Positions 10,802 to 22,515 of a DNA stretch of 64,000 bases are shown piece after piece. The notes beneath the pieces are model-generated. The model saw nothing but the letters and a program-made list of their open reading frames with translations. It did not search any database and was not told the origin of the DNA. Origin of the DNA: Augochlora pura (taxonomy: Eukaryota; Arthropoda; Insecta; Hymenoptera; Halictidae); the NCBI RefSeq assembly GCF_028453695.1, contig NC_135774.1, positions 19,592,001 to 19,656,000 on the forward strand. Direction: 5' to 3'. How positions within the stretch are numbered: the first letter of the stretch is position 1; each line of letters starts with the position of its first letter. The position numbers and the translations under genes were made by a program.

Positions 10802-12891
10802 CGTATGATTCAAATTCTTTTACTAATAATTTAAAAGGAATGATCCGCGCTTACGTGCATATGAAAAATATTGTTACTCTATGATTTTTATAGCTGTGTT
10901 ACTTTATTGATAACACAGTTTTATTTGCATCATGGTTTCTTTTTACACAGAGTGCTTTCGCACGGTTTTTAACTTGTTTTATTTACATTTACAACCTGTT
11001 TTGAAACGCGTTCTGTTTATTTTCTTTCGGGTTTTCGTAAACACGTTTCATTTATTGACACACTTTCTACTACGCACCATAGGGCGTATAGAGGCCAAGG
11101 TGAATATGTTTTTAATTATTTTTCCGCCCTGCTTCTTTAATACGGTTTAATTTATTTCTCTTCTAATTTACATTATTATCCTGACACAACCAATTGCAAG
11201 CATTAAAGCTGGCAATGGAAAAGGATTTTTTATTTCTCGCCCATTGAAATCGATTCAATCGATAAGCTGCAGCTTTGTTAAAATTATCGATACTTAATCC
11301 CCTGAACGATATTACTTTAAACCACTTATGTTTTACTGCCGCGTTCGTACATCTCGGAGTTAAGTTTCAGTTTTTGTTAAAACTCTAATATAATATAGTG
11401 AAAATCGATAATAAATAATGAAGGTGAACACCGCTCAATTCTAAAGCCTCCTCAAAGTAGTAGCACAAATAATACAATAAAAACAATATTGAGCAAATAC
11501 TGTAGAAAAATGTTTAATCGAACACGAGTGTTTCTAAACAAAAAAAAACTGTTCTATATTGTGTGTTTCAAGTTTTACACGAATGTTTCATATTCAATAT
11601 TCCTATTTTCAATAAGGAATTTCTTGTGAGCGTTCCAATTAGGAACAGTATTCCCTAATAGGTACACACTCGTGCTTCACTATTCCATTTGTACTGTTTT
11701 CTACGTATATTAAATAAATATTCCATAGTTCATTTCAAATAAAGTTTTTCATAACTAAATTACCATTTTTCTTAATATTTATTTTCTTCCGTATAGCTAT
11801 ATATAGTATTAATTATATATATTCTTTTCTTAGTGTATTGTACATACACACTTTCACTTTAATCGTTTGCTTTAATAATTAATAAAACAATTGAGTAAAG
11901 GACGAAACATTCACGAGAACCACTATAGTGGCACGTCGTATCTAAGAGGTTAAGTTGTAACAGTATCGATGATAATCTTATACCCTCCGAATCGTTCCAT
12001 AATAGATATTTTCACCTTAAACAATGGCAGAAATGTCTGCATCATCTTCTGCAATCTTGCGACGACGCCAATATTATATAACAGTGACATATGCATCACT
12101 AATAAAGTCCAACTTCAGTCTATTCGAAAGCTAGCAAAAGTATCGAGAAAACGTCGACAGTCCCACCCCCCTGGCCTGCTAACACGGATAACGCAAATAA
12201 AAGAGCGTATTCGGTGGCCGTCGAACGGCGGCAAGCTCGTAAGACAGTGTCGGAGGCGGAACGTGAGGAAGATACACGCCGAAGGGGTCAGAAGCCACCC
12301 ACTAAGGGTTCCGCAACCCCCCTTAGTTTCACATGCCCGGCGCATTTTGGAAAACTCTAGTTCAGCCGGGCTTATAGTTGAAGCTTGATACGACGTTGAC
12401 GGTATGCGCGTTTAGTGAAACGGGTGGGACTCTGTACGCGGCATGAATAAAACATTCTCAGCCTCGTAAAACCGTTTCTTCCTTCTCCCTTTCCACTTTT
12501 TTTTTTCGTTCTCTTTCACCCTACCCCTTCCCTTTTCTCGAAGGGTTACGGAGTCTGGCTCGTGAGACCATTAGTACGACAGCGTTGGACCGATGCGACG
12601 TCTGTGTGTGGACCCTACAGTTTCGCCGAAGGGTCACAATGAAAATTACGGAAAAGCGAGGCGACTGCCAGTGCGGGAAAAGGGGATAGGCCGAGCCTGA
12701 TACCTCCACGGAACCAGTTTCCCCGGACAGATTTCCTTCATTCGCGTATAATCGAGTCTCTCGAAAGTGTGCGTCACAATTACTTTTTATTAACGCACAG
12801 CATTGTATACACAGAGTGTCCCAAAGATGTCAGAAATTCCTGGCAGAGATGATTCCTAAGGTTATTAGAAGTTGACTTTCTGTTTAACCAC
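10802..12891. other. Non-coding stretch, no supported gene
   Basis: AT-rich with no transposon ends noticed. A GC-richer patch at 12120-12380 supports a 139-codon plus-strand frame (11969-12388) overlapping a 76-codon minus-strand frame; neither encodes anything recognisable. A small palindrome GTTCC-AATTA-GGAAC lies at 11632-11646. Confidence 0.55.
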
Positions 12892-13063
12892 TTAACACTT
12901 TATCGACCGGTCGTCCGATCGTAAAAATATTCGTTTCTATTTTGATTTTATTTCTCTTATTAATCGCGAAAGATTTAATATTTAAAAAGTTATATAACAA
13001 TATTGAAGCTTGTAGTACAATTTAACACGTTTATCTCAATAATAGATAAAAATCTTGTTCTTC
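12892..13063 (+). mobile_element. piggyBac-like MITE, family D, copy 3 (left part)
   Basis: Begins TTAACACTTTATCGACCGGT, identical to the 20-bp terminus of the complete copy at 63626, and stays alignable through the conserved CGTTTCTATTTTGATTTTAT segment and AATAATAGATAA at about 13048. An extra ~30 bp lies in the middle relative to the 63.6-kb copy. The matching right terminus is not clear; a degenerate end TTAGCAAAGGGCTTAA stops at 13197. Non-coding. The end sequence plus TTAA points to piggyBac-type target choice. Confidence 0.7.
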
Positions 13064-13578
13064 AAACTCTTTTAAACTAACTTTTTTAAACTACCAACAT
13101 AATAAAAATCTCATCAAAAATACAATATTGCATTACACAGCCGGACAGAGTTGCAGCATTCATACTATAGCAAACGGCGATTTAGCAAAGGGCTTAAGAC
13201 TCGTGTACGCGGATATCTTCGGTACAAGAAACGATAAACTGGCGAAATAAAGGTGGAATCGAGGAACCTACCGAAATCCTGTTGCCAATAAGTTATCCGG
13301 GAAACGTGTGTTACAATCTGCTCGGCAGTGGTTCGCGGAAAATCTTCGGGACCTTCGCCCTCTGCTACACACGTGTACACAACAATCGGTAACTCACTTT
13401 TACAATACTTTCGCAAGACGATCGATAGCGCAAACGGTATTTAGTAATGCGACATGTGATTCCAACCGTGACCCCTTTGTTCTGTCTTTCACGCATTGTC
13501 AGCTACATTGTCATTCACTTCGCGTGAAAAGATCCGATTGTAATTATTTATCAATGATCAAGAAAGTAAAAAATATAA

Positions 13579-13627
13579 TGATAATATAATATAATATGAT
13601 ATTAGTGAAGTGATAATATAATATGAT
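13579..13627. repeat. Imperfect AT-rich tandem duplication
   Basis: GATAATATAATATAATATGAT at about 13580 is repeated in shorter form (GATAATATAATATGAT) at about 13612, separated by ATTAGTGAAGT. Simple low-complexity duplication. Confidence 0.6.
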
Positions 13628-13639
13628 ACGTAATAAATA

Positions 13640-13670
13640 GACTGCGGATTTTTATGCTAAATAAGAATTG
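13640..13670 (+). repeat. Fragment of dispersed GCGGATTTTATGC repeat
   Basis: ACTGCGGATTTTTATGCTAAA matches the core shared by fragments near 22.4, 29.0, 37.9, 46.9, 47.2 and 59.2 kb. Ends are not defined. Confidence 0.4.
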
Positions 13671-13864
13671 TCTCCATCAATTGCAAGCAATATAAATCAA
13701 GTGGTAGCTAGAAAGTAAAAAATACTTTCGCGTTTTACATTGATTTAAGTTATAACTACCCAATTTTGCCATGAATGGATCGAATTCACGGTCCAGTGAC
13801 AATTAATGAATGAATGATTGTAACGAATGATTCTAGCAAATGAAATTATTAAGATTTATAATTC

Positions 13865-13910
13865 TATATATATACATATATATATATATATACATATAAT
13901 ATGTATGTAT
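13865..13910. repeat. (AT)n / (ATGT)n microsatellite
   Basis: About 30 bp of alternating TA interrupted by CA, then ATATGTATGTAT. Pure simple repeat. Confidence 0.9.
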
Positions 13911-14919
13911 TTTATTTTTATTGTATTTAAATTTTAATATATTACAATATATAATTAAAAAATGTATTTTACAATATGTCATAGCACGTTTTGAATATAA
14001 AAAACTAGATGCGTGCAAAGCGTTACATTGAAGATGGTTACAAATGATAAGAAAACTAATTTTCGTGAATGGACCAATAGCATGTATCAAACTTTGAAAT
14101 ATTGAATATGTTACAATTGTCACGACCTGAAAAGTTATAACTTTTGCATCCATCGTTTTACTTGCGTTGCCGGTGCATGCCGACCTCGGATGAACTGAAC
14201 ACTCACCACTCCGTTGTTTTGTACAGCGACCGCTAATTGGCCATTAGATGAAAACTCTTGGCCATCGAATTAGCATAAACGCAATGAACATACTAAATAA
14301 TTTCAGCAAAACTGAGGCATTCTTGGCCGAATCATAAATTAAACGGATCAGAAATATTTCTTTCTCGCGTCTTATAGAAAGTTATTGCATCTGAACTGCT
14401 GCCATTACTTAATCGCATATTGCAACTAATTTATCTCTATCATCCGAGTCAAAATTGCTTTAAACTGAAGTTACTATAAGTTGCGTAATATCTTCGAGGA
14501 GATTTTCAATATTAAAGAACTGAATAAAATGCGGTTCATAAATGTTTGTCAACTTATCTTTGTTTTAATGTGAGACGGTAGACTTATTTTCAAGTTGCGG
14601 ATTCGATATTAATGTTATTAAAACTTAAAGGCAAATTCCAAAGGGGTTTTATGCATTCATAATAAAATTGAATAAACGAAACACAGCACGAACAATTTAA
14701 AACTACCGCAACATTATTTTCACTGGATGAACATCATAAAAAAAGGTGAAACAAATTGTTACCTAATTTCTGTTTAATAAAATCGACGATAGAAATGTTT
14801 ATTCTGCATAATAATAAAAAATCAAGTTTTCCACGAAATAAATGAACAAGGTGCCATTACGCGATATAAATTAGACCTCGAAAAATCTTCTGAATCCACC
14901 TGTTCACGTTCAAAGTCAA

Positions 14920-15168
14920 TTAACCTTTTGCACTCGAGTGGCGACTCTACGGCGTCATTAAAATTGCTATAACACGTTCCAAAATTATATTTCTAGATAT
15001 CGCCAAAGCATAGATTGAAAAAGTTATTAAAATTGTAACTGTTATATGAGTCACGAGACTCAATTTCACACGCACAGAATAAATTTTGTTATATAAAATG
15101 AAGACTCTAAAAGCCAGAAAAATGATTTCAGATCTGCAGTTGAAATGGTTTCGACTGCAAAGGGTTAA
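14920..15168 (+). mobile_element. piggyBac-like MITE, family A, copy 1 (249 bp)
   Basis: Starts TTAACCTTTTGCACTCGAG and ends CTGCAAAGGGTTAA, whose reverse complement is TTAACCCTTTGCAG: inverted termini flanked by TTAA, the piggyBac target-site sequence. The interior aligns with the reverse complement of the copy at 42457-42688 (for example GAGTCACGAGACTCAATTTC against GAGTCACAAGACCCAATCTC). It carries no transposase frame. TTAACCCTTTGCACTCGA ends are, to my knowledge, common in bee and ant genomes. Confidence 0.85.
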
Positions 15169-16708
15169 TTTCGCTTTCCGCGAGAAGTGCGTAAACCGTG
15201 CGAAGCCGGGCATTAGCGTTAAAATGCGAAACCGCTGTTTCTAGGTCGAGTACAGACAGAATCTTTTCACTGATGATAAACAATAAGGGATGGCAGTTTA
15301 ATAAAATCAAGTTACTTAATAACGTTTTACGAGCAATTCCGTACCATAAAGGCGAACGAAAATCCGGAGAAGCGCAGACCGGGCAAACAGGTGTTTCAAC
15401 GGCATTATTAAGTTTGATTCACCGTGTTTCCCTTGCAGCTGCGGCGGTGAGCTGTGCGCCGGCCATAATTTCCATTGTAACTTCTCGTTTCGAGTTGCCT
15501 CGAAAACTTTCAATCGGATTTGCGAAACGATATTACAGAATATTACACGAACGATTGAACCGAATCGTTATCTGCTTGAACGGTTACTTAATCCACGGCT
15601 TTGGATGCAGGCGGTCACTTTTTAGGGATTCTTTTACCCCACCCGTTCCGCCACCACTTTTACGATTTAATCCTATCATTGAGTTTTCTATTATCAGAAA
15701 TAATAATATCATGTACGCTTTTGTATATCGGATATGGCTTTTACAGTACTCGATACGATAATAAATAGGAACATACATTTCTGTACAAAATTGGATAGAC
15801 TTTATTAATATGACCATTTATTAGTGTGACTTTTTATACTAACGTAAGTGCATAACGTTTCATTCATACCTACACTAATCGGCAGCTGTCTGGGTTTTAA
15901 AGGTTTCTCTAGTGAAACGAGGTAATTTTTGTTTCTCATAAGTTCTAATTTATTTTTACACCAGAGTAATAGAAGAATTATTATTATAAACACGGTTGTA
16001 CTTCAGTATAGTTTAATATAAATATTATCGTATCAAAAATTGACTTCTTCAGAAATCAAACTATCTATCATTTATTTTTATATAAATAATAACAAAGAAC
16101 CTATGAAATATTTTCAGGAAGGGAAAATCTATTCCTGGAATTTCCAAAAATGGAATAACAGAGTAGGAAGAACTCGAATAATATTTAAGAGGAAAAGCAA
16201 AGAAAACGATTAATGTCTTAATCATCGAATCGGAATTTTAATTAATAATCTACCTCTTTATTAATAATGCCTCCAAATAGAATTTCGAAAGTCGTTTAAT
16301 AGAATTTTCAATTATTCAATACGATAATCCCACACGAAATTATGTCACCGAGGTAAATTATTGATTTCATTGGTACAAAATTGAAACCGCTGCTGCCATT
16401 GAACAGTTTATCTAGAAGCTTTTAACCTACATATACCATTCGTTAATGCGTCGAGCAATTGTAGAAAAAGTTCAAAGAAACCATTCTCTCTCTATCGTTT
16501 ATCAATTTTACAGTTCCATTCTGATGCAGCAAACTTTCCACTTAACCCGATCACAAAAACCAAGCGTGAAGGAACAAATAATGGAATTCAAGCGGAGCAA
16601 TGCGAAACTTGCATTTAGAATAAGAAGAAGCTCTAAAAAACCGGAGGTGATAAAAGTTAGCTAGAGGAGAGCGCGAAGAAAAAAATGAAAACGAAGAAGA
16701 AGAGAGGA

Positions 16709-16735
16709 AGAGAGAGAGAGAGAGAGAGAGAGAGA
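16709..16735. repeat. (AG)n microsatellite
   Basis: Thirteen AG units preceded by about 40 bp of purine-rich GAA/GGA sequence. Such runs can be bound by GAGA-type factors in insects, but nothing here shows that it is regulatory. Confidence 0.95.
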
Positions 16736-16981
16736 AGCAGAACTCTTCGACTGATGCATTAACCACAGCCGGCGTAACCAGTATTATCCGGGACGTGCGG
16801 TCGTTCGCGAACTTTGAATCAGATTTTAATTAAACGAAATTGCGGAATGATATTTCACGGCCAGTTACGTGGGTGGGCAAGTTAAGGTTCGCGGGAGATA
16901 CTCGCACGGCCTACGGCAGTCAGGTGTCTGGGCGAAATTAAGTTTGATTCCGTTTCTTTAGTGGCAGCTGTACCAGCGGAA

Positions 16982-17000
16982 TCGTTCGTTCGTTCGTTCG
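16982..17000. repeat. (TCGT)4 tetranucleotide repeat
   Basis: Short run of TCGT/GTTC units. Simple repeat. Confidence 0.85.
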
Positions 17001-18497
17001 GTCTCCCTTATTTCCCCGGTTAACTGCCACGAAAACCCTTGAAAACTTTCGTACCGATTCCTTCCGAAGACGGGATTACGTGATATTTCAATGGTCTGGC
17101 GTAATTGAATCTCTTCCCGCGATACCTCGCGCAGAATAAACACTTCGAAGACTTGCAGGATATCGTAACAATAAGCGCTCGTCGCCCTGACACGATAGAA
17201 CAATCATAATTTTACGGAATTAATTGAGCCACGCGTCTATTACGAAAGGTATCGCCGTCGTTTTCCATGCCATTCCTCTAATCAGGAGAGGAGGGTGAAA
17301 TTTTCAAGAATTTTACTTGAAATAATATACGATATAATAAAAAAAAATATTATTGGTAAATTTAGTACGATTTATATAAATAGAAACAATAGGTTAAATA
17401 GAAATTATAATTTTAATAATTTGACATTGATACAATAATATTTTATTTTATATTATAATAAATCATAAGATCCGGAGTATGTTAATAACACTTGGTCACC
17501 ATTAATAAATTTCTATACGATACAAATAAGTTATTTTTATTGTATGCCAGTGATTAAATACTGATAATAGAAAGGTAGAATTTAATTTTGATTTAAAAGA
17601 TGTCTCCGAATTTTACTTATTCATAGCAAAAATAAGTAGCTGAACAATAAAAATGTAGACACAAGAACTATTTAACAATACACAAGTTGCTTCGAATTTG
17701 TTAAAATTATTAAAAAAGTTCTATCGACTGTCACTTGCAGTCATCTTGACAAATATTTGTTCATTCGCCTAGTTATTCCACATAGAGCGAATATGTAAAT
17801 GAACGCACGCAAGGGTGCACGTAGCTAGAAACCTAAACGGAAAAAGTAATTCGTACCCCAACGCGTATATTTTAATAACTCTAAAAGGACGGCTCGATCG
17901 TAGTACATCAAACGTTCTACGAGGCACTACGAACGTTAAAGTTTAATCGTAAGAAAGTACTGTGTCGTATAATATGTATAGGTATTGGACACCGGTGTAA
18001 GGAAATATTCGAGGTTATATTTCAATCCGTCGTAGTACCCGCTTTATGTACCCGCGTCCTATCCGTCGAGGGACCAAGGATGGATAACTGATAGGGAGAA
18101 GAAATGCTGGTGACGATATTTTATGGGACTACGGCTTTTATTGCGCAAGACATTTAGGACATCTCTAAAGGGAGTCTGGTTTGCAGTAATACGAAACATC
18201 CAGAGTTACACCCCGATGTTACTTTCTGTTGGGGACCGACATATTGGTCGGCATATGGCCAGTAATGTTTTACGGGGATGCTTCGCGATACACGCTTAAT
18301 TTGGTACACCTGCGAATCCGAATAGGAACCCCTTTTTTCTTCGTCTTATTCGTAAGATCTTTAAAATTCCTCCAAATTCTTCACCGCCAAAAATATTACG
18401 ACGTCTACTTATTTAGTATAAATTATAATTTTTCATACGGTTTAGGTGACCTCTGCGAGTTTCGTGGCATCATATTATCGAAAGTATAATAACAAAT

Positions 18498-18532
18498 ATA
18501 TAATACATTTATAATACATTTATAATACATTT
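18498..18532. repeat. 11-bp AT-rich tandem repeat, three copies
   Basis: TATAATACATT repeated three times head to tail, then ATAACAAATAACAAAT words. Simple tandem repeat. Confidence 0.85.
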
Positions 18533-18559
18533 GTTATATAATAACAAATAACAAATATT

Positions 18560-18884
18560 TGTCACTTATGGAAATATATTAAGCCATTTTCCTGTATGTT
18601 TTCTTTACATACATGTGGAACATATTACAAAATGCATGGAACAAAATAGTATCAGAGATAATAAAAAAACTAAAAAATCGGTTTCAAAATTAGTCCACGA
18701 AGCAATTAGAAAACGAGGTGGAAATATCAACGAAAATAAATTTTAATTTTCATTTACAAAATTAATATCTCTATTATAATATAATTAATTAGCAATATAT
18801 GTGAGAAATTATAACAGTTTCCTATCGGTTCTTGAAATTTCTTGAATTTTCTGTAAGTGTCCTAATACTTTTGGGGATGATGTA
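18560..18884. mobile_element. Possible Tc1-like relic (right end only)
   Basis: GTGTCCTAATACTTTTGGGG followed by ATGATGTA (18857-18884) reads, reverse-complemented, TACATCAT then CCCCAAAAGTATTAGGACAC, the general shape of a Tc1-like terminus. I could not find a convincing matching left end; the left coordinate is a guess from where AT-rich, non-repetitive sequence begins. No transposase frame. Confidence 0.35.
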
Positions 18885-21243
18885 AATCACGCGATATATG
18901 TATGCATTGTCCAACATTATTTAATTTTGTCTAATGCAACTTTTTTACACGTTCTACATTTTCGAAGCTTGTTTCGTTTACAATAGAAAATCCTGCGTTT
19001 CGGTGGAATGAAAATTCCAGTGGAACACTCTGCAGTATACAGGATAATTGAAAATTCTCAACAATGTTCCTCCAGTTTTCCTTGCTGACACTCCGCCATG
19101 TAAAGGGCAAATCGATGTAGAAACGTGTTTCACTTGGCTAAAGATTTCCATTGCATTTGTTTTAATATTGAAATTTCGCATCGGTTTACCATCAAATTAA
19201 GTCATTATTTTTTCTACATTTCTATGACACGTGCAAGTGAACATAGAATTTCTCTCGACACGGTTAATATGCATCGTGTTGCAGTGAAACTGTGTTAAAC
19301 GAAACGTAGAAACAATGTAAATCACGGGAATCTGTTCTGGGTAATATGGGAACCGTGTTTTTAGAGTTTTCTTTTGTGTTTGAACCGTGTTAAATAAAGT
19401 TTTAATTAATATAAACATGGGAAATGTGCTCCGCGTTATAAGAGTAGTGACTACGACAATTACTTATATTGATGACTATGGATTTGTGACATAAGGGATT
19501 AAATAAAATACAAAAGCGCAGACACGCTAGAAAAATTAAACGATTTGCGAACGCCTCTTCAAATTATTATAATTATTAAACGAATAAAACATTTTTATTT
19601 AACTTCTGTTTCTTGCAATCCACATAGAAAATTTCTATTGTTGCCTAAAGATATCTGATTATTTGATTTCTAAATAAACTATTACGAAAACAATTATTGA
19701 ACCAATTTAATAATGCTGTGCGATTATTTCCAATTGATTAAAAATGTTCAGGATAAAAATAAATACTTATTTAACTCGCGTTTCTACAAATCAAGACTAA
19801 AAATCCTTATTTTGCATAAATATCAATAATCTAATAACAATAGAAGCAAAACTGTTTTTATATTTGTCTCAACTATCTATTACTAACAATAAATGTTTTA
19901 TTCTGCAATATACGGTTTTATTGGAGCCCGGCCGCGCTTGATGCTTACTAAATATTTAATAAATGCCAAGTATTCAAAAGAGAATACATTTTTGCAAAAT
20001 CGTTGATCGCGGATAGCCCGGGGCTACGTATTAAAATATTTTGCTACGAATAAGTGGTTTTAGGTTCATGTAACATGCTCCCATCGTGCACGGTCTACAA
20101 CCGGGCCCGTCAACCCACGATTGCGAAGGGTAAGTTCAGCTGGGTATTAGGGCAATAATCGTATAACAAAGGGATGGTCACCTGATGGTCCTTCCGGCTG
20201 GAATATGGATGCGTTTGTTGGGAGAAAATTTGTTGAATCTCCTCCCCAGGCTTTTCAATGGATTTGCGACTACGACGCTTGGATCAAATTTATACAAATC
20301 GCTACGTTCAAAGGATTTTAACACATGTTGATATCATTTTTAAAAATCACAATTTCCTTTCTTTAACCGCCTTTCTTTCAGCAATCGCTGTGCATTTCAA
20401 TAATTTCTAAAATGAAAACTTTTGTACTGTTTACTGAAATTCGCACATATAGTTTTCATAGAACTCATACGATTATAAAATAAGTCACGAAAACAAATCA
20501 ATAAAATGTTTACTATGTCGAGCTACTGTTACAACACACACATTTTTTAGCGGGACGAGGTATCCTAACTCCCGAAGGACGAAGAAACCCTAATCAGTAG
20601 TTGCGAAAGAAATCTTAGCGCAAGGCGGTTAAAATAAAGTAAAAGTTCGGCGAACTTGGTAGGATAGATCGTCGAAAGCGGTCTCGTCGGTGGTACCGTG
20701 GAACAACAACGGATCGACGACGAAGTGCTACGAACGCCGAGGCCCGGATCGCATCTAGTCAGAGTCTCCCCCAAAGAGATAAGACGATAATTGCCAGTTT
20801 TTCTTCTACCGACAGGGTATCGAGCGAAACGCACGAAGCCCGGACGAAGTAGGAACTAAATCTTTGTGACTCCATTATTGGATCCTCATACCTCTGCTGG
20901 AAAAGGAAGAGGACGGTGTGGAAGGGGGTGGCGGTGGTAGCACTGGCCCGATATGAAATCCGGAAAGTGCAGCCCCTCGTCGCGTCGGTGCAACCGGGAC
21001 CACCGTGCGGTGAAACGGCACCCGGATCGAAAGTTATTACAAATTCCAATCATAAAGCCCAATCGATAAGCCACGAAGCTTCAAAGAAAATTATAAGTTG
21101 AGCATCATGGATCCGCGGGATAGGGGTGCAGGCGGATGACGTTTCGACGAGAGAGCGCCGGGGAGGAAAGGGGGACAGACCATGGAGGGGTTTCAGGGGC
21201 TGTTGGTAGGGTTGCAGGGGCCGGAGGGGAAGGGAGGAGGAGA

Positions 21244-21255
21244 GGGGGGGGGGGG
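21244..21255. repeat. G12 homopolymer in a G-rich tract
   Basis: Twelve G within a run of GGAGG/GGGAGG words (about 21220-21265), which meets the usual four-G-run pattern for a possible G-quadruplex on the plus strand. Length is assembly-sensitive. Confidence 0.8.
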
Positions 21256-21418
21256 TGTGGAGGCAGGTCGTAAAGCCATGAAAGCGCCTCCAACAAGGCG
21301 GTATTGCAGGCAGCTTTTAAAGTTAATAAATTCGTCGGCTTGCTTTACTCTTCCAACGGTTTTCCCTTCCGCTCCTCTATCTCTCTTCTTCATACTCCTC
21401 TATTTCAATCGCCTCTAT

Positions 21419-21463
<45 letters not shown>

Positions 21464-21469
21464 TTCTCG
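21419..21469. repeat. (CT)n microsatellite
   Basis: Pure CT to about 21444, then CT interrupted by TTT up to 21469. Pyrimidine-rich flanks extend it on both sides. Confidence 0.95.
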
Positions 21470-22039
21470 CTCGTTCGCGCGATTTCTCTCTCCTTCTCTT
21501 TCCCGATCTTCGACGCTCTCTCCTCCTACGTCTTGTTACGCGAATTTTCTTTATTACCAACGGCCGAGAGAAGAGATTTAAACTTAGTTTGAACGGGAAA
21601 ACGAGGTAAACGGATTTAATAATATCCTATAGCAATAATAAATGAGATTTATATTTAACGATATCGCGGGTGCAGCGCATGCGATGGATCGCAGAAGGAT
21701 TGAAAGATTTGTGGAGTTTAGATGTCTATGATTCGTTTCGAGTGATCTGTCCAGTCAATGAACGCTTAACACGTCACGTGCAGAAGAGGTATGAACATGG
21801 TCGTCGCAGACTTAATCGTTTAACTTTTCTTTTAAGTTTTGTTATATATTTAGAAGATTCTCCGTTTGAAAGGTTAAACATTTTCATTACTTAGTTATTA
21901 CTAAAATCTTATTGACAGTTTCGAAGATATCGATTATCTATCAAAAAGTGGATTTTTCATAGTCAACTGAATAATTTTATTATAAGCGAGTTAGCTGTTT
22001 TATTACCAAATTCGTATATCCTCAAATTGTTGTAGCTTC

Positions 22040-22185
22040 TTTCTAACTATAAACCTATGTGTCAGTTAAAATGATCGATTTCACATCTCGTAGTTTAGAA
22101 TTATTGAGATTGAAAACACTTTCGTACGAAATAATTAAATAAATTCCTTAATGCAACTATATTTTGTAATGAAAATAAATTCAGT
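22040..22185 (+). mobile_element. Diverged copy of TTAA MITE family C
   Basis: AAAATGATCGATTTCACATCT and the following ~100 bp align with 24283-24400 (ATTTTGATCGATTTCACATTC, then ...GAGATT..., ...CCTTAATGCAA... against ...CCTAATGCAAG...). The left terminus is eroded to ACTATAAACCTATGTGTCAGT and the right end is not identifiable. Similarity between the two loci is seen directly; family membership is inferred from the better copy. Confidence 0.5.
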
Positions 22186-22410
22186 TTACTTAATTCATAA
22201 AACTCAATTTTAATGCTCAGTAGATTTAATATTAAAAGTGTAATATAAGATTTAATAACTTCATTATGAATTATCATGCAAAAAGAATTATTTAGCTTTT
22301 TCTTTGTATAGCGTAATAAATGAAAATTCTATGAACAGACTTCTGGTTGGTAAAGTGTAAATAGAAAGAAGCAGGTGTTTTAAATATGTTTTTTCCATCG
22401 AAGAATTTAG

Positions 22411-22515
22411 TAAGCCGAAAAGAATATAACAGTTGTTTTAAATCTTTAAATGTTTTCATTGCTCCGTATTAGATCTACTAATGTTTGCCATAAATGCAGA
22501 AACATCACGATCTCC
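22411..22515 (-). repeat. Dispersed GCGGATTTTATGC repeat, copy at 22.4 kb
   Basis: Roughly 80 percent similar by eye to 46806-46920 over about 65 bp: GCCGAAAAGAATATAACAGT against GTCGAAAATAATATAACAGT, and TGTTTTCATTGCTCCGTATT against TTGTTTTCATTATTCGGTATT. Contains CATAAATGCAGAAA, the reverse complement of the TTTATGCATTTATG-type core. Non-coding. Superfamily unknown. Confidence 0.6.

Larger units (their letters stand above)
13198..14919. other. Non-coding AT-rich stretch
   Basis: Holds simple AT repeats (13579-13627 and 13865-13910) and one small piece of the dispersed GCGGATTTTATGC repeat at 13640. The 93- and 106-codon frames here show no recognisable protein. The second lies in the AT microsatellite and is Tyr/Ile/Met-rich. 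Confidence 0.55.
15169..20560. other. Non-coding stretch, no supported gene
   Basis: Includes the longest open frame of the window (15198-15761 plus, 187 codons). I do not accept it as a gene: it begins near the end of a MITE, its translation shows no domain or recognisable family, and minus-strand frames of 65-77 codons overlap it. Other contents are a GA microsatellite at 16.7 kb, TCGT repeats at 17.0 kb, a short AT tandem at 18.5 kb and a possible Tc1 relic ending at 18884. Confidence 0.55.
20561..21610. other. GC-richer, strand-asymmetric non-coding block
   Basis: A 1-kb block of higher GC. 21160-21280 is G/A-rich on the plus strand (G12 at 21244-21255), and 21360-21500 is C/T-rich with a long CT repeat. 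The several overlapping frames here, up to 136 codons, are Gly-, Leu/Ser- or Pro-rich by composition and show no domain. The purine-to-pyrimidine switch within 300 bp could form hairpin or triplex DNA. No promoter or exon is supported. Confidence 0.55.

Noticed and set aside
15421..15452. Plus-strand CCCTTGCAG, 8 nt, then GTGAGC: a possible 8-nt microexon
   Set aside because: Short pyrimidine tract, no supporting neighbouring exons, and opposite in strand to the strong splice signals. Likely chance.
15198..15761. 187-codon plus-strand open frame, longest in the window
   Set aside because: No recognisable domain, its first part overlaps the region just after a MITE, and opposite-strand frames of similar quality overlap it. 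Treated as chance.
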